Below, in pieces: positions 1-8,668 of a stretch of DNA of 62,854 bases. The DNA is from an uncultured Muribaculaceae bacterium. GTDB lineage: Bacteria; Bacteroidota; Bacteroidia; Bacteroidales; Muribaculaceae. The notes below the pieces were generated by a model. That model was not told the DNA's origin. It saw only the letters and a list, made by a program, of their open reading frames with translations, and did no database searches. Each line of letters starts with the position of its first letter. Position 1 is the first letter of the stretch. The translations under genes were made by a program, and so were the position numbers. The stretch lies in contig CAJUKE010000016.1 of assembly GCA_910587075.1 (NCBI GenBank), positions 1-62,854 of the forward strand, read 5' to 3'.

Positions 1-13
1 GTCTGTACATAAG

Positions 14-49
14 GCACCCCAAAAGTTTTGTGTCTAACTTTTGGGGTGC
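14..49. repeat. Perfect 14-bp inverted repeat near window edge
   Basis: The arms at 14-27 (GCACCCCAAAAGTT) and 36-49 are perfect reverse complements around an 8-nt loop. No gene in the window explains it. The sequence resembles the end of an IS element, but no transposase is visible and the window starts here, so its identity is open. Confidence 0.6.
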
Positions 50-88
50 ACTTCAGCATACGCCGCTTATGGTGGGGTTAACTTTGTA

Positions 89-105
89 CAAGGTCTCCGA
101 CCTTG
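89..105 (-). terminator. Possible terminator of the dnaX-SDR transcript
   Basis: A short hairpin (CAAGGT / ACCTTG, 5-nt loop) lies just past the stop of the minus-strand SDR gene. The stem is short and no clean T-tract follows, so this is a weak call. Confidence 0.3.
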
Positions 106-118
106 GGCTTCACTTTCT

Positions 119-871
119 TTACTTCCCGCCTAAGGGGAAATGGGGTAGGGGGAGGCGGGTCCAGATGAAGCGGGGCAGGTGGCGCCAGAGGGCGCAGATG
201 GCGCGCCAGCGCCAGTCGACAGTAACGACCGCTCGTCGCGACAGGAGGGCCTTGACTATCAGTCGGCCGGCGCGCTCGGCGGTCATCGCCAGGGGGTAGT
301 CCGAGGTTTTCCCCGGAAGGAGCGGGGTAAGCACCCATCCGGGACGTATGTCGGTAATCGTCAGTTGGTAATCCAAGGCGCGGGCACGCTGGCGCATCGC
401 TTCGAGGTAGTGCTGCTGGTAGGCTTTCGAGGCCGAGTATGAGGCCAGGGTGCCGATGCCCCTCGTGCCCGCCACGGAGGTGATGGCCGCGATCTGCCCC
501 TCGCCTCCGCGCTCGGCGAAATAGCGCCAGGCGGCATCGGCCATACGGGTGAAGCCCGCGACGTTAGTATCGACGGTGCGCAGGTCGGGCTCCTCGGCGA
601 AAAAGTCGTTGTCGTAGCCTATTCCGGCTACATGGAAGTACACATCCATCCCCCCGAGCTTGGCTATCAGGCGGTTCAGGGCCTCGGGAGCGTCGGGGGA
701 GGTGATGTCGATGGATTCGGTGACTATCATTTCCGGGAACTCCCGTCGGAGTGCCTCCAGTTTGGCGGCGTCGCGGGCCGCGGCCCCTACCGGGTACCCC
801 GCCTCGGCGAGAGAGCGGGCGCAGTAGGCCCCTATCCCGGAGGAGGCACCGACGATTATGAAGCGCTTCAT
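119..871 (-). CDS. SDR family NAD(P)-dependent oxidoreductase
   Basis: A 250-residue classical short-chain dehydrogenase/reductase. The Rossmann dinucleotide-binding motif GASSGIG is at residues 8-14. The catalytic tetrad is visible as N103, S132, Y145 and K149 (YSASK). The C-terminal 25 residues are basic and aromatic, suggesting membrane association. The start codon overlaps the dnaX stop in an ATGA (868-871), so the two genes are probably cotranscribed with coupled translation. The substrate cannot be read from the sequence. Confidence 0.9.
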   Translation of the reverse strand: MKRFIIVGASSGIGAYCARSLAEAGYPVGAAARDAAKLEALRREFPEMIVTESIDITSPDAPEALNRLIAKLGGMDVYFHVAGIGYDNDFFAEEPDLRTVDTNVAGFTRMADAAWRYFAERGGEGQIAAITSVAGTRGIGTLASYSASKAYQQHYLEAMRQRARALDYQLTITDIRPGWVLTPLLPGKTSDYPLAMTAERAGRLIVKALLSRRAVVTVDWRWRAICALWRHLPRFIWTRLPLPHFPLGGK

Positions 872-2640
872 AGCGAGAGTTTTAGCGTGCGGATGAAGTC
901 GGCCGTCCCGGGATGGTTCTCAACCATATGGGCCAGCAGGTCGCGGTCGGTCCACGCCGTGGGGGCGAGCGCCTTGTCGGACACGTTGATTTCGAACTCG
1001 ATATAGTCGTTGCGGAGCTCGGAGCGGGCAATGTTCAGCAGCTCGGGCATCTCGGCGGTGAGGAGGTCGACCTGCCCCTGGTTCTCGACCGTGACGGTGA
1101 ACACTTCCCCCCGCGGGTCGAGCCGTTTCGGTGGAGCCTGGCGCATGGTGTTCACCAGCAGGTGCTGCTTGGGGCGCTCGGCGGCGTAGCGGTGCCAGAT
1201 GGCCATCAGGGCGTCGTCGGCGAACGGCTGGCGGTTTACCCTCGCGGCCTGTTGGCGCGCCTCCTCCTGTTGCTTCGCCGGGGTCTTGTCGGCCAGGGCG
1301 TCGCGCATCGAGGGGGTGTGGGCCAGGCCTCCGGGCATCCTGCGCGTGGTCGCGGGGATAGGCCTCTGGGGCGCGGCAGGTCTCGGGGCGGGAGCCGGAG
1401 CCTGCGGTCGCGGAGTCGGAGCTGCTTGCGGCATAGGCGCCGGGGTCGCCGCGGCGGGTGCGGGTGCCGGGATGGCGGTAGTGGTTGCCGGCTCGATTTT
1501 CTTTATGGCTCGCCCCTCCCCGGAGCCGTCAGAGATGGGGGAGGGGCCGGTTAGTTGGCACAGTCTGATGAGCAGAAGCTCAACGAGGAATGTTTTCGAC
1601 GAGGCGGTGCGGTAGGCCATGTCGGCCTCGTTGCAGAGACTCATCGCCGAGTAGAAGAATTCCGGGTCGAGCAGCGCGCCCTGCGCGGCCATCGCCGCGC
1701 GGGTCTCGTCGTCGGTGTCGAGCAGCGAGGCGGTTTTCGGGTCGCGGGCCACCATGAGGTCGCGGAGGTACTGGGCCAGGCCGTTCACGAAGAATAGCGA
1801 GTCGAAGCCCCGGTCGCGCACCTCCTTGTAGATCAGCAGCGCCGATGGCACGTCGCCGGCGCGGAAGGCGTCGAAGAGCCGTGAGTAGTAGCGCTCGTCG
1901 AGCACGTTGAGCGATTCGATGGCCGAGCGGTAGGTGATGTCGCCCCGCGACGAGGCCGCCACCTGGTCGAAAATCGACAGCGCGTCGCGCATGGCCCCGT
2001 CGGCCTTGCGGGCAATCACCCCCAGGGCGGGGCGCTCGGCCTTGATACCCTCGCTCTGGGCCACATAGGCAAGGTGGTCGGTGATGTCGCCCACGGTGAT
2101 GCGGGCGAAGTCGTAGATCTGGCAGCGCGAGAGTATGGTGGGTATGATCTTGTGCTTCTCGGTGGTCGCGAGGATGAATATGACATACGACGGCGGCTCC
2201 TCCAGCGTCTTGAGGAAGGCGTTGAACGCTGCCGACGACAGCATATGCACCTCGTCGATGATGAACACCCTGTACTTACCCTCGGTGGGGGGTATCTGCA
2301 CCTGGTCGGTGAGCGAGCGTATATCCTCCACGCCGTTGTTCGAGGCCGCGTCGAGCTCGATGATGTTCAGCGAGCGGTTCTCGTTGAAGGCCCGGCATGA
2401 GGGGCACTCGTTGCAGGGGTCCCCCTCCGGGGTGGGGTTGGCGCAGTTTATTGACTTCGCGAATATGCGGGCGCAAGAGGTCTTGCCCACCCCGCGGGAG
2501 CCGCAGAAGAGGTATGCGTGGGCCAGGCGGTCGGTCGCGATGGCGTTGCGCAGGGTCGCTGTAAGGGCCTTCTGCCCGACCACCGACGAGAACGTCGACG
2601 GGCGGTACTTGCGGGCCGATACGATATATTTTTCATCCAT
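868..2640 (-). CDS. dnaX: DNA polymerase III subunit gamma/tau
   Basis: Clamp-loader ATPase of the replicative polymerase, about 590 residues. The N-terminal AAA+ module shows YRPSTF, Walker A GSRGVGKTS, a zinc-binding cysteine cluster (CANPTPEGDPCNECPSC), the Walker B segment IIDEVHML and the sensor LSRC. A Pro/Ala-rich linker follows (about residues 390-470), then a tau-like C-terminal domain. The reading frame is open upstream to 2724, but the promoter-like sequence at 2693-2724 lies inside that extension and homology starts at MDEKYIV, so the start is set at 2640. It is followed by the overlapping SDR gene. Confidence 0.95.
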   Translation of the reverse strand: MDEKYIVSARKYRPSTFSSVVGQKALTATLRNAIATDRLAHAYLFCGSRGVGKTSCARIFAKSINCANPTPEGDPCNECPSCRAFNENRSLNIIELDAASNNGVEDIRSLTDQVQIPPTEGKYRVFIIDEVHMLSSAAFNAFLKTLEEPPSYVIFILATTEKHKIIPTILSRCQIYDFARITVGDITDHLAYVAQSEGIKAERPALGVIARKADGAMRDALSIFDQVAASSRGDITYRSAIESLNVLDERYYSRLFDAFRAGDVPSALLIYKEVRDRGFDSLFFVNGLAQYLRDLMVARDPKTASLLDTDDETRAAMAAQGALLDPEFFYSAMSLCNEADMAYRTASSKTFLVELLLIRLCQLTGPSPISDGSGEGRAIKKIEPATTTAIPAPAPAAATPAPMPQAAPTPRPQAPAPAPRPAAPQRPIPATTRRMPGGLAHTPSMRDALADKTPAKQQEEARQQAARVNRQPFADDALMAIWHRYAAERPKQHLLVNTMRQAPPKRLDPRGEVFTVTVENQGQVDLLTAEMPELLNIARSELRNDYIEFEINVSDKALAPTAWTDRDLLAHMVENHPGTADFIRTLKLSL

Positions 2641-2692
2641 ATGGGGGAGGAACGGGGGCGCGGTTGTTATAATACTTAAGTTGACTTCTACG

Positions 2693-2724
2693 CAAAGGTA
2701 GCAAAAAAAGAAGCCGGCGAGCAA
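2693..2724 (-). promoter_or_regulatory. Bacteroidota-type promoter for dnaX
   Basis: On the minus strand, TACCTTTG (2700-2693) is preceded by TTG at 2724-2722 with 21-nt spacing, matching the TTG/TAnnTTTG pattern of Bacteroidota sigma-ABfr promoters. The predicted transcript starts about 45 nt before the dnaX ATG at 2640. Confidence 0.65.
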
Positions 2725-2785
2725 TAATTAGATTTTGTTAACGTTATAGTTTCGGACGGCTGATTCACGCCCTCCCGCACAACAT

Positions 2786-3367
2786 ATGCAAAGAGCTGTC
2801 AAACGATTTTTCGACATTGTTTTCTCCGCGCTGGCGCTGCTCGTGCTGCTGCCCGTGTGGATTGTCGTAGGTCTGTGGATAGCCCTCACGTCGAAGGGCG
2901 GCGTGTTCTTCCGACAGAAGCGCACCGGCTACAAGGGCCGCGACTTCGACCTGCTGAAATTCCGCTCGATGTACGTCAACGCCGAGGCCGACACCGCCCA
3001 GGCCGCCGACAGCGACCGCCGCGTGACCCCAATAGGCCACTTCTTGCGCCGCTCCTCGCTCGACGAGCTCCCACAGCTCATCAACGTGCTCAAGGGTGAT
3101 ATGTCGATCATCGGCCCCAGGCCCCATATGCTCTACCATACCGAGCAGTATTCCAAGCTGATACCCGACTATATGCGGCGCCACGAGATGCGCCCCGGCC
3201 TTACCGGCTACGCCCAGATCAACGGCTTCCGCGGCCCGACGCCCCGCCTGGAGGATATGGAGAACCGCGTCCGCGCCGACATCTACTACATCGACCACTT
3301 CTCCCTCTGGCTCGACCTCAAAATCTTCACCCTGACGATCTGGCGCATGCTCCTGCTCAAGCTCTGA
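2786..3367 (+). CDS. Sugar transferase (monotopic phosphoglycosyl transferase)
   Basis: A 193-residue bacterial sugar transferase (WcaJ/PglC-type) that would transfer a sugar-1-phosphate to undecaprenyl phosphate to start surface glycan assembly at the inner membrane. One N-terminal hydrophobic segment (about residues 9-33, re-entrant helix) is followed by the family motifs FRSMY, SLDELPQ and IGPRP and the C-terminal YAQINGFRG region. It lacks the extra transmembrane helices of full-length WcaJ. It is separate from the capsule locus 24 kb away, which has no gene of this family, so it may supply the priming step in trans (inference). Confidence 0.9.
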   Translation: MQRAVKRFFDIVFSALALLVLLPVWIVVGLWIALTSKGGVFFRQKRTGYKGRDFDLLKFRSMYVNAEADTAQAADSDRRVTPIGHFLRRSSLDELPQLINVLKGDMSIIGPRPHMLYHTEQYSKLIPDYMRRHEMRPGLTGYAQINGFRGPTPRLEDMENRVRADIYYIDHFSLWLDLKIFTLTIWRMLLLKL

Positions 3368-3459
3368 GCCCCCCACTTTCACTCTTCCCACTTCACCCTC
3401 CACCCTTCACTCTTCACTCGTGCCCCCCTTCCCCCCTTTCCCGATTTTCGGTAAAAAAA

Positions 3460-3490
3460 TTGGAGGATAGGGGGATAATTCGTATATTTG
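3460..3490 (+). promoter_or_regulatory. Promoter of secDF
   Basis: TTG at 3460-3462, a 20-nt spacer and TATATTTG at 3483-3490 form a good Bacteroidota promoter. The transcript would start near 3497, giving a leader of about 185 nt before secDF. The rest of the 3368-3683 interval is C-rich and holds the small reading frame listed separately. Confidence 0.75.
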
Positions 3491-3518
3491 CACGCTGAAA
3501 AATAGGCATTTGCGCCCG

Positions 3519-3659
3519 ATGAAGGTGCCGATGCCCCTTAGGGCTTGCCGTAACTGCCAAGCCCCCAACCATTTGAGGCCGCACGCGCGCCCCCGCGCCA
3601 AACCCTCTCAGGGCGCCCCCGAGGCGCCCGCCCGACCAACGAAAAATAATAAACAATAA
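3519..3659 (+). CDS. Possible 46-residue leader peptide upstream of secDF
   Basis: The first ATG after the predicted secDF transcription start opens a 46-codon frame ending 24 nt before the secDF ATG. The peptide is rich in Pro, Arg and Ala (it includes GAPEAPARPTKNNKQ at the C-terminus) and has a CRNC pair. It has no hydrophobic segment, unlike SecM or VemP. It could be a regulatory uORF or a chance frame in GC-rich sequence; coding status is unproven. Confidence 0.25.
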   Translation: MKVPMPLRACRNCQAPNHLRPHARPRAKPSQGAPEAPARPTKNNKQ

Positions 3660-3683
3660 CATTAAATACACATTTTCTAACAC

Positions 3684-6587
3684 ATGCAAAGCAAAGGAAC
3701 CCTCGGAAGCATCATTGCCGGTGTGATCGCGATTTTCCTCGTGTTGGTGTGTCTGTTCTACCTCTCCTTCTCGGTAGTTAGCTCGAAGGAGGAGGCCAAA
3801 GCCGAACAGCACGCCCTCTCCATCGCCGGAAACAACAATTCCGACCAGTACAACAAGGCCTACAAAGCCTACATCGACTCCATCAGCAAGGAGCCCGTAT
3901 GGCTCGGCTACACCTACGCCGAAGTGCAGAAGTGGGGCGTGGGCCTCGGCCTTGACCTCAAGGGAGGTATGAACGTGATTCTGCAGGTGTCGATGCCCGA
4001 CATGCTGCGTTCGATGAAGAACTCCGACGCCGACGCCGACTTCGACCTCGCGCTCGCCAAAACCGACTCCATCATCGGCGGAAACCACTCATCGGACTAT
4101 GTGGGTACCTTCGTGGAGCAGTACCGCAACCTCAATAAGGGCGCCGACTTCTCCGTGGTATTCAACTCGGTAGTGGCCCCCGGCAAGAGCGACAGCGACG
4201 TCAAGTCGATCCTCAAGAACGAAGTGAAGGACCGCGTGAACAACTCCGCGACCAACGTGCTCCGCTCCCGTATCGACGCCTACGGCGTGGTTTCGCCCAA
4301 CATCCAGGTGCTCCAGGACAACGACGGCCAGATCCTCCTCGAACTCCCCGGCGTTAAGGAACACCAGCGCGTCCGCGAGCTCCTCCAGCGCTCGGCCAAC
4401 CTCGAATTCTACGAGACCTACACCGCCGCCGAAATCGCCGGACAGGTAGCCCAGCTCGACAACGCCCTCCGCGCCGCCAACGGTGCCGGACTCCGCGAGT
4501 TCATCCAGATTACCAACGAGGCTTCCCCCATCCTGGGCTACGCCCCCGCCGCATCGCGCGACACCATCAACTCGATGCTCGCTTCCGCCGAGGCCAAGCA
4601 GTTCCTCCCCAGCAACCTCAAGCTCCGCTGGAGCGTGAAGCCCATGGTGCAGACCTATAAGGACAGCGTCACAGGTCGCGACCGCACCATCGAGTTCTAC
4701 CAGCTCATCGCCCTCCGCTCCAACAACGGCAAGCCCGCCCTCGACGGCTCCTGCGTGGTAGGCGCCTCCAGCGACTATGACCAGATGCAGGGCAACGTCG
4801 TTTCGATGAATATGAACGCCGAAGGCGCCCGCGACTGGGCCCGCGTGACCCAGGCCAACATCGGCAAGCCCGTGGCCATCGTGCTCGACGACCTCGTTTA
4901 CTCCTACCCCAACATCCGTCAGGCTATCGAAGGTGGCCGCTCGCAGATTACCGGCGACTTCACCGTCGAAGAGGCCCAGGACCTTGCCAACGTGCTCAAG
5001 TCGGGTAAGATGACCGCCAAGGTCGACATCATCTCCGACATGGTTATCGGTCCGTCGCTCGGCCAGCAGGCCATCGAGTCGGGCATTTGGTCGTTCGTTA
5101 TGGCCCTGGTGCTCCTGATGATCTTCATGTGCGTGATTTACGGCCTCATCCCCGGCCTCGTAGCCAACTTCGGCCTCATCTGCAACCTCTTCTTCACCTT
5201 CGGCATCCTCGCCTCCTTCCAGGCAGTGCTCACCCTCAGCGGTATCGCCGGTATCGTGCTCGCCCTCGGTATGGCGGTTGACGCCAACGTGCTCATCTTC
5301 GAGCGCGCCAAGGAAGAGCTCGCCAACGGCAAGAACGTGCGCACCGCTATCGCCGATGGTTACTCCAACGCCTTCTCGGCCATCTTCGACTCCAACCTTA
5401 CCTCGATCATCACCGGCGTGATCCTCCTCTTCTTCGGAACAGGTCCCATCAAGGGCTTCGCCACCACCCTGATCATCGGTATTATCTGCTCGTTCTTCAC
5501 CGCCGTTTACCTGACCCGCATCGTCTTCATCCTCGGCGCCAAGAGCAAGCCCTTCAGCAAGCTCACCTTCTCGACCGGCTTCAGCCGCAACCTCTTCCGC
5601 AAGAGCAACTTCAACTTCCTCGGCGCCCGCAAGGTTGCCTTCATGGTGGTTGGCGCTTTCGTCGCCATCGTGGTGATTTCGCTCTTCGTGCGCGGCCTCA
5701 ACCAGGGCATCGACTTCTCCGGCGGCCGCAACTACGTTGTCAAGTTCGAGAAGCCCGTGCAGACCGACCAGCTCGCCCGCACCCTCAGCCCCGTCTTCAA
5801 CCAGGACGGCGAGGTGGCTTCTGTTTCCGTGATCACCATCGAGAACTCCAACCAGGTGCGTATCTCCACCAACTACAAGATCCGCTCCACCGAGGAGGCT
5901 ACCGCCATCGAGCAGGAAATCACCCAGAAGCTCTACGATACCTTCAAGGCTGAGGGCCTCCTCCCCGCCGGTATGACCCTCGAACAGTTCTCCACCACCG
6001 ACGAGACTCAGGGCATTATGTCGTCGCAGACCGTAGGCCCGACCGTCGCCAACGATATGCGCAACAAGGCGTATGTGGCAGTAATCCTCTCGCTCATCGC
6101 GATGTTCCTCTACATCCTGCTCCGCTTCCGCAACGTTGCCTTCTCGCTGGGCGCCCTCGCCGCAGTGGCCTTCACCGCCTTCTCCATCATCGGCTTCTAC
6201 AGCCTCTTCTGGGGCATCATGCCGTTCGCTATGGAGATCGACCAGACCTTCATCGCCGCCATCCTGACGATGATCGGTTACCAGATCAACGATACCGTGG
6301 TAGTGTTCGACCGCGTGCGCGAGAACACCGCCCTCTATCCCAAGCAGGACTTCTTCACCACCATCAACAAGTCGCTCAACCAGACCCTCGGCCGTACCAT
6401 CATGACCTCCGCGTCGACCTTCCTGGTACTCGCCTGCATCTTCATCCTCGGTGGCGACTCCATCCGCTCCTTCATCTTCGCCATGCTCTTCGGCGTAGTC
6501 ACCGGTACCCTGGCCACCATGTTCATCGCCACCCCGGTAGCCTACCTCACCAACAAGAAGAAGGTAGCCAACCCCGCAGTGAAGTAA
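3684..6587 (+). CDS. secDF: Protein translocase subunit SecDF (fused)
   Basis: A 967-residue SecD-SecF fusion that uses the proton motive force to help complete Sec-dependent export across the inner membrane. The first TM is at about residues 10-32. The SecD motif (GLGLDLKGGMNVILQV) lies near residue 95, followed by the large periplasmic P1 region and the SecD TM block with GIVLALGMAVDANVLIFER at about residue 525. The SecF half restarts near residue 650 with GIDFSGGRNYVV and ends with GYQINDTVVVFDRVREN and further TMs. Twelve TMs are expected. It is monocistronic, with its own promoter and terminator. Confidence 0.97.
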   Translation: MQSKGTLGSIIAGVIAIFLVLVCLFYLSFSVVSSKEEAKAEQHALSIAGNNNSDQYNKAYKAYIDSISKEPVWLGYTYAEVQKWGVGLGLDLKGGMNVILQVSMPDMLRSMKNSDADADFDLALAKTDSIIGGNHSSDYVGTFVEQYRNLNKGADFSVVFNSVVAPGKSDSDVKSILKNEVKDRVNNSATNVLRSRIDAYGVVSPNIQVLQDNDGQILLELPGVKEHQRVRELLQRSANLEFYETYTAAEIAGQVAQLDNALRAANGAGLREFIQITNEASPILGYAPAASRDTINSMLASAEAKQFLPSNLKLRWSVKPMVQTYKDSVTGRDRTIEFYQLIALRSNNGKPALDGSCVVGASSDYDQMQGNVVSMNMNAEGARDWARVTQANIGKPVAIVLDDLVYSYPNIRQAIEGGRSQITGDFTVEEAQDLANVLKSGKMTAKVDIISDMVIGPSLGQQAIESGIWSFVMALVLLMIFMCVIYGLIPGLVANFGLICNLFFTFGILASFQAVLTLSGIAGIVLALGMAVDANVLIFERAKEELANGKNVRTAIADGYSNAFSAIFDSNLTSIITGVILLFFGTGPIKGFATTLIIGIICSFFTAVYLTRIVFILGAKSKPFSKLTFSTGFSRNLFRKSNFNFLGARKVAFMVVGAFVAIVVISLFVRGLNQGIDFSGGRNYVVKFEKPVQTDQLARTLSPVFNQDGEVASVSVITIENSNQVRISTNYKIRSTEEATAIEQEITQKLYDTFKAEGLLPAGMTLEQFSTTDETQGIMSSQTVGPTVANDMRNKAYVAVILSLIAMFLYILLRFRNVAFSLGALAAVAFTAFSIIGFYSLFWGIMPFAMEIDQTFIAAILTMIGYQINDTVVVFDRVRENTALYPKQDFFTTINKSLNQTLGRTIMTSASTFLVLACIFILGGDSIRSFIFAMLFGVVTGTLATMFIATPVAYLTNKKKVANPAVK

Positions 6588-6611
6588 TATCGACCCATCT
6601 TCAACACCATA

Positions 6612-6642
6612 AGCCGCGACCTGCCCGGGCCGCGGCTTTTTT
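6612..6642 (+). terminator. Rho-independent terminator after secDF
   Basis: The stem AGCCGCG (6612-6618) / CGCGGCT (6631-6637) has a GC-rich loop and is followed by T6, about 25 nt after the secDF stop. Confidence 0.85.
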
Positions 6643-6709
6643 ATTGCCACCCCGCGGAGGCCCCGGCCCCCTTGGATTCCTTGGAAATTATGGGAGTTGT
6701 GGGAAATAT

Positions 6710-6801
6710 GGGAGTTATGGGAGGCTTGGGAATAATGAGAATTATGGGAATAATGGGAGCTTCCCAAATCTACCATAATTCCCAAGCCTCCCATAACACC
6801 C
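6710..6801. repeat. Long inverted repeat built from TGGGA units
   Basis: The arms at 6710-6737 and 6774-6801 are 28 nt each and complementary with two mismatches. The left half (about 6685-6760) repeats short ATGGGA-like words and the right half repeats their complement TCCCAT. It lies between the secDF terminator and the terminator of the opposing operon. No coding function is apparent. Confidence 0.7.
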
Positions 6802-6850
6802 ATAACACCCAAGCCTCCCAAACCACCCGATTCTCTCCCATAATTCACAA

Positions 6851-6885
6851 AGCAGCCCCGGCACCGCTCAGGTGCCGGGGCTGCT
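6851..6885 (-). terminator. Terminator of the rimP-nusA-infB-folK operon
   Basis: A perfect 15-bp stem (AGCAGCCCCGGCACC at 6851-6865 and its complement at 6871-6885) has a 5-nt loop. Read on the minus strand it follows the TPM gene stop and is trailed by a short T-rich stretch. Confidence 0.75.
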
Positions 6886-6912
6886 GGTTGGGTTCTGGTT
6901 GTTGGGGGGCGG

Positions 6913-8217
6913 TTACCAGCCGCCGCGGCCACCGCCGCCGCCAGTCATACCGCCGCCGAAGGAGCCTCCCGAGAAGCCGCCTCCGCCGCCGAAACCTCCG
7001 CCACCCCCGCCGGGGATGATCAGGGGCACGGCGGCCGCTTTCTTCGGGAGGCGGTAGTTGGTGTTGGTGCGGTTGTGGCAGTGGCGGCACTCGTAGACGC
7101 GGGTGCCTACGCCCTCGGCGTACTCCGTGGGCTGGCGGAGGATGCGGTCCTCCACCAGGGCCTTGGCCTTGGCACCGCAGCGCTCGCACACCGAATAGTT
7201 GGAGTGGGGGTTGACGTAGGGTATTATGTCGGTCTCGCCGCAGTTGGGGCAGAGCCATACGTCGTAGTCGACGGAGTTGAGCTGCTCCTCGGTGTCCTGG
7301 GCGGGGGTGAGGTATCGGTTGTCGGTAGCCTCGTCGAGGCGGTCCATCTTGTGGGAGCAGTTGGGGCAGAGCCGTTTTTTAAGCCTTGTGCGGCGCATCA
7401 GCACCAATATGAGGAGTAGTGCCGGAATGGCCGCTCCGAGGGTCAGGAAGGCCGCCATAATGGCCGGTAGGCGCAGTCGGGAGAGTTTCGCGTAGGCGGT
7501 CTCGGTGTCCTTGCCCCGGCCCGAGGCCCAGGCGCCTATGGCGAGCACGAGCATCACTATCCCGGCCACGACGGCGAAGCCGACGTAGGCGTTCCAGAGC
7601 TCGGCGCCGTCGCTGTCGCCGCCGCGGCGTGCCCCGGCATCGTTGGCGTACTTCGACATCAGCTCCTCGCGGGCCTCCGGCTCGGTCATGGCCTTGTGGA
7701 TGGTCATAAGCGAGGCCAGCACGCCTCGGTCGTAGTCACCCTCCTTGAAGCGTGGGGCCATATCGTTGCGTATTATGCCCCAGCAGAGGGCGTCGGGGAG
7801 CACCCCCTCGGCGCCGTAGCCGGTGCGGATCACCGCCTCGCGGTCACCAACGGAGATGAGCACGAGCACGCCGTTGTCGCGGTCCTTCTTGCCTATCCCC
7901 CAGGAGGTGAAGAGCTCGGTCGCATAGTCGTCGATATCCTCGCCGTCGAGGTCGGGCACGATCACCACAACCGGCTCGGCGGTGGAGGTCTGCCAGATTT
8001 GCGACAGCAGGGAGTCGGCCATCGCTACCCCTTCGGCCGACATAGCCCCGGCCATGTCGCTGACGTAGCGCGTGCGGTTTTCGAGGTGTACGTTCCTCAC
8101 ATCCTTGACCGCCGTCGCGAGGGCGGCGCAGGGCAGGAGCAGAGCCAGCAGGGCTATCAGGCGGGCCGCGAAATGCCCTTTGGTGCGTGTTCTGTTCATG
8201 GAGAGTGTTCTGTTCAT
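6913..8217 (-). CDS. TPM domain-containing membrane protein with zinc ribbons
   Basis: About 434 residues. An N-terminal signal peptide is followed by a TPM (YgcG/Psb32-type) domain at about residues 40-190 (RYVSDMAGAMS, VLVLISVGDREAVIRTGYG). Two hydrophobic segments (about 205-225 and 240-265) come next. A cytosolic-looking region has four CxxC-type pairs (CPNC, CPNC, CERC, CRHC) and fits zinc ribbons, and the C-terminus is very glycine-rich (GGGGGGFGGGGG). The start at 8217 overlaps the folK stop as ATGA; an upstream in-frame extension is unlikely. TPM proteins have been linked to membrane quality control and photosystem repair, but the function here is unknown. Confidence 0.85.
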   Translation of the reverse strand: MNRTLSMNRTRTKGHFAARLIALLALLLPCAALATAVKDVRNVHLENRTRYVSDMAGAMSAEGVAMADSLLSQIWQTSTAEPVVVIVPDLDGEDIDDYATELFTSWGIGKKDRDNGVLVLISVGDREAVIRTGYGAEGVLPDALCWGIIRNDMAPRFKEGDYDRGVLASLMTIHKAMTEPEAREELMSKYANDAGARRGGDSDGAELWNAYVGFAVVAGIVMLVLAIGAWASGRGKDTETAYAKLSRLRLPAIMAAFLTLGAAIPALLLILVLMRRTRLKKRLCPNCSHKMDRLDEATDNRYLTPAQDTEEQLNSVDYDVWLCPNCGETDIIPYVNPHSNYSVCERCGAKAKALVEDRILRQPTEYAEGVGTRVYECRHCHNRTNTNYRLPKKAAAVPLIIPGGGGGGFGGGGGFSGGSFGGGMTGGGGGRGGW

Positions 8218-8657
8218 ATGGTGAGCAGGTGTTTGAATGTTTGAAGTTCGGCTACCGGGCCGCATACGAAAGGTCGCTCCCGCCAGCGGGGGTGCGGAAT
8301 TTCGAGCCGCCCGGTCGAGAGGCACAGGGTGCCGTAGAATATTATGTCGATGTCGAGGTAACGGTCGCGGTACGAGCCGTCGGCCTCGCGGTGGCGGTTG
8401 TCGGGGGGCGCCACCACCCGTTCAATCTCCTGGAGCCGGTCGAGGAGCTCCTCGGGGTGGAGGGAGGTATCTATTTCAACGCCGATGTTGGTGAAGCGGT
8501 TCGCCGACTCGAAGCCCCAGGGCTCGCTCTCGACGAACGAGGAGCGGCGGGGGGCGTCGCTCCCCTCGTGGAGCGTGAAAACGGCGGCGACAGCCAGCTC
8601 CAGCAGGGAGCGGCTGTCGCCGATATTCGAACCTAAGTTGAGGTGTACGGTAGTCAC
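8214..8657 (-). CDS. folK: Hydroxymethyldihydropterin pyrophosphokinase
   Basis: Transfers pyrophosphate from ATP to 6-hydroxymethyl-dihydropterin in folate synthesis. About 147 residues, close to the usual HPPK length. It shows LNLGSNIGD at the N-terminus, VESEPWGF in the middle and the signature RDRYLDIDIIFYG, followed by IPHPRWRERPFV. There is no ATG near the conserved N-terminus, so a GTG at 8657 is chosen, 11 nt after the infB stop. The frame continues upstream inside infB but that part has no HPPK similarity. It is cotranscribed with infB and overlaps the TPM gene. Confidence 0.88.
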   Translation of the reverse strand: MTTVHLNLGSNIGDSRSLLELAVAAVFTLHEGSDAPRRSSFVESEPWGFESANRFTNIGVEIDTSLHPEELLDRLQEIERVVAPPDNRHREADGSYRDRYLDIDIIFYGTLCLSTGRLEIPHPRWRERPFVCGPVAELQTFKHLLTI

Positions 8658-8668
8658 CGCGGTGTGGA

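Noticed and set aside
4089..6932. Very long open frame antisense to secDF
   Set aside because: It mirrors secDF exactly; high GC and C-ending codons create long antisense frames. The peptide is rich in Glu/His/Gly without recognisable domains.
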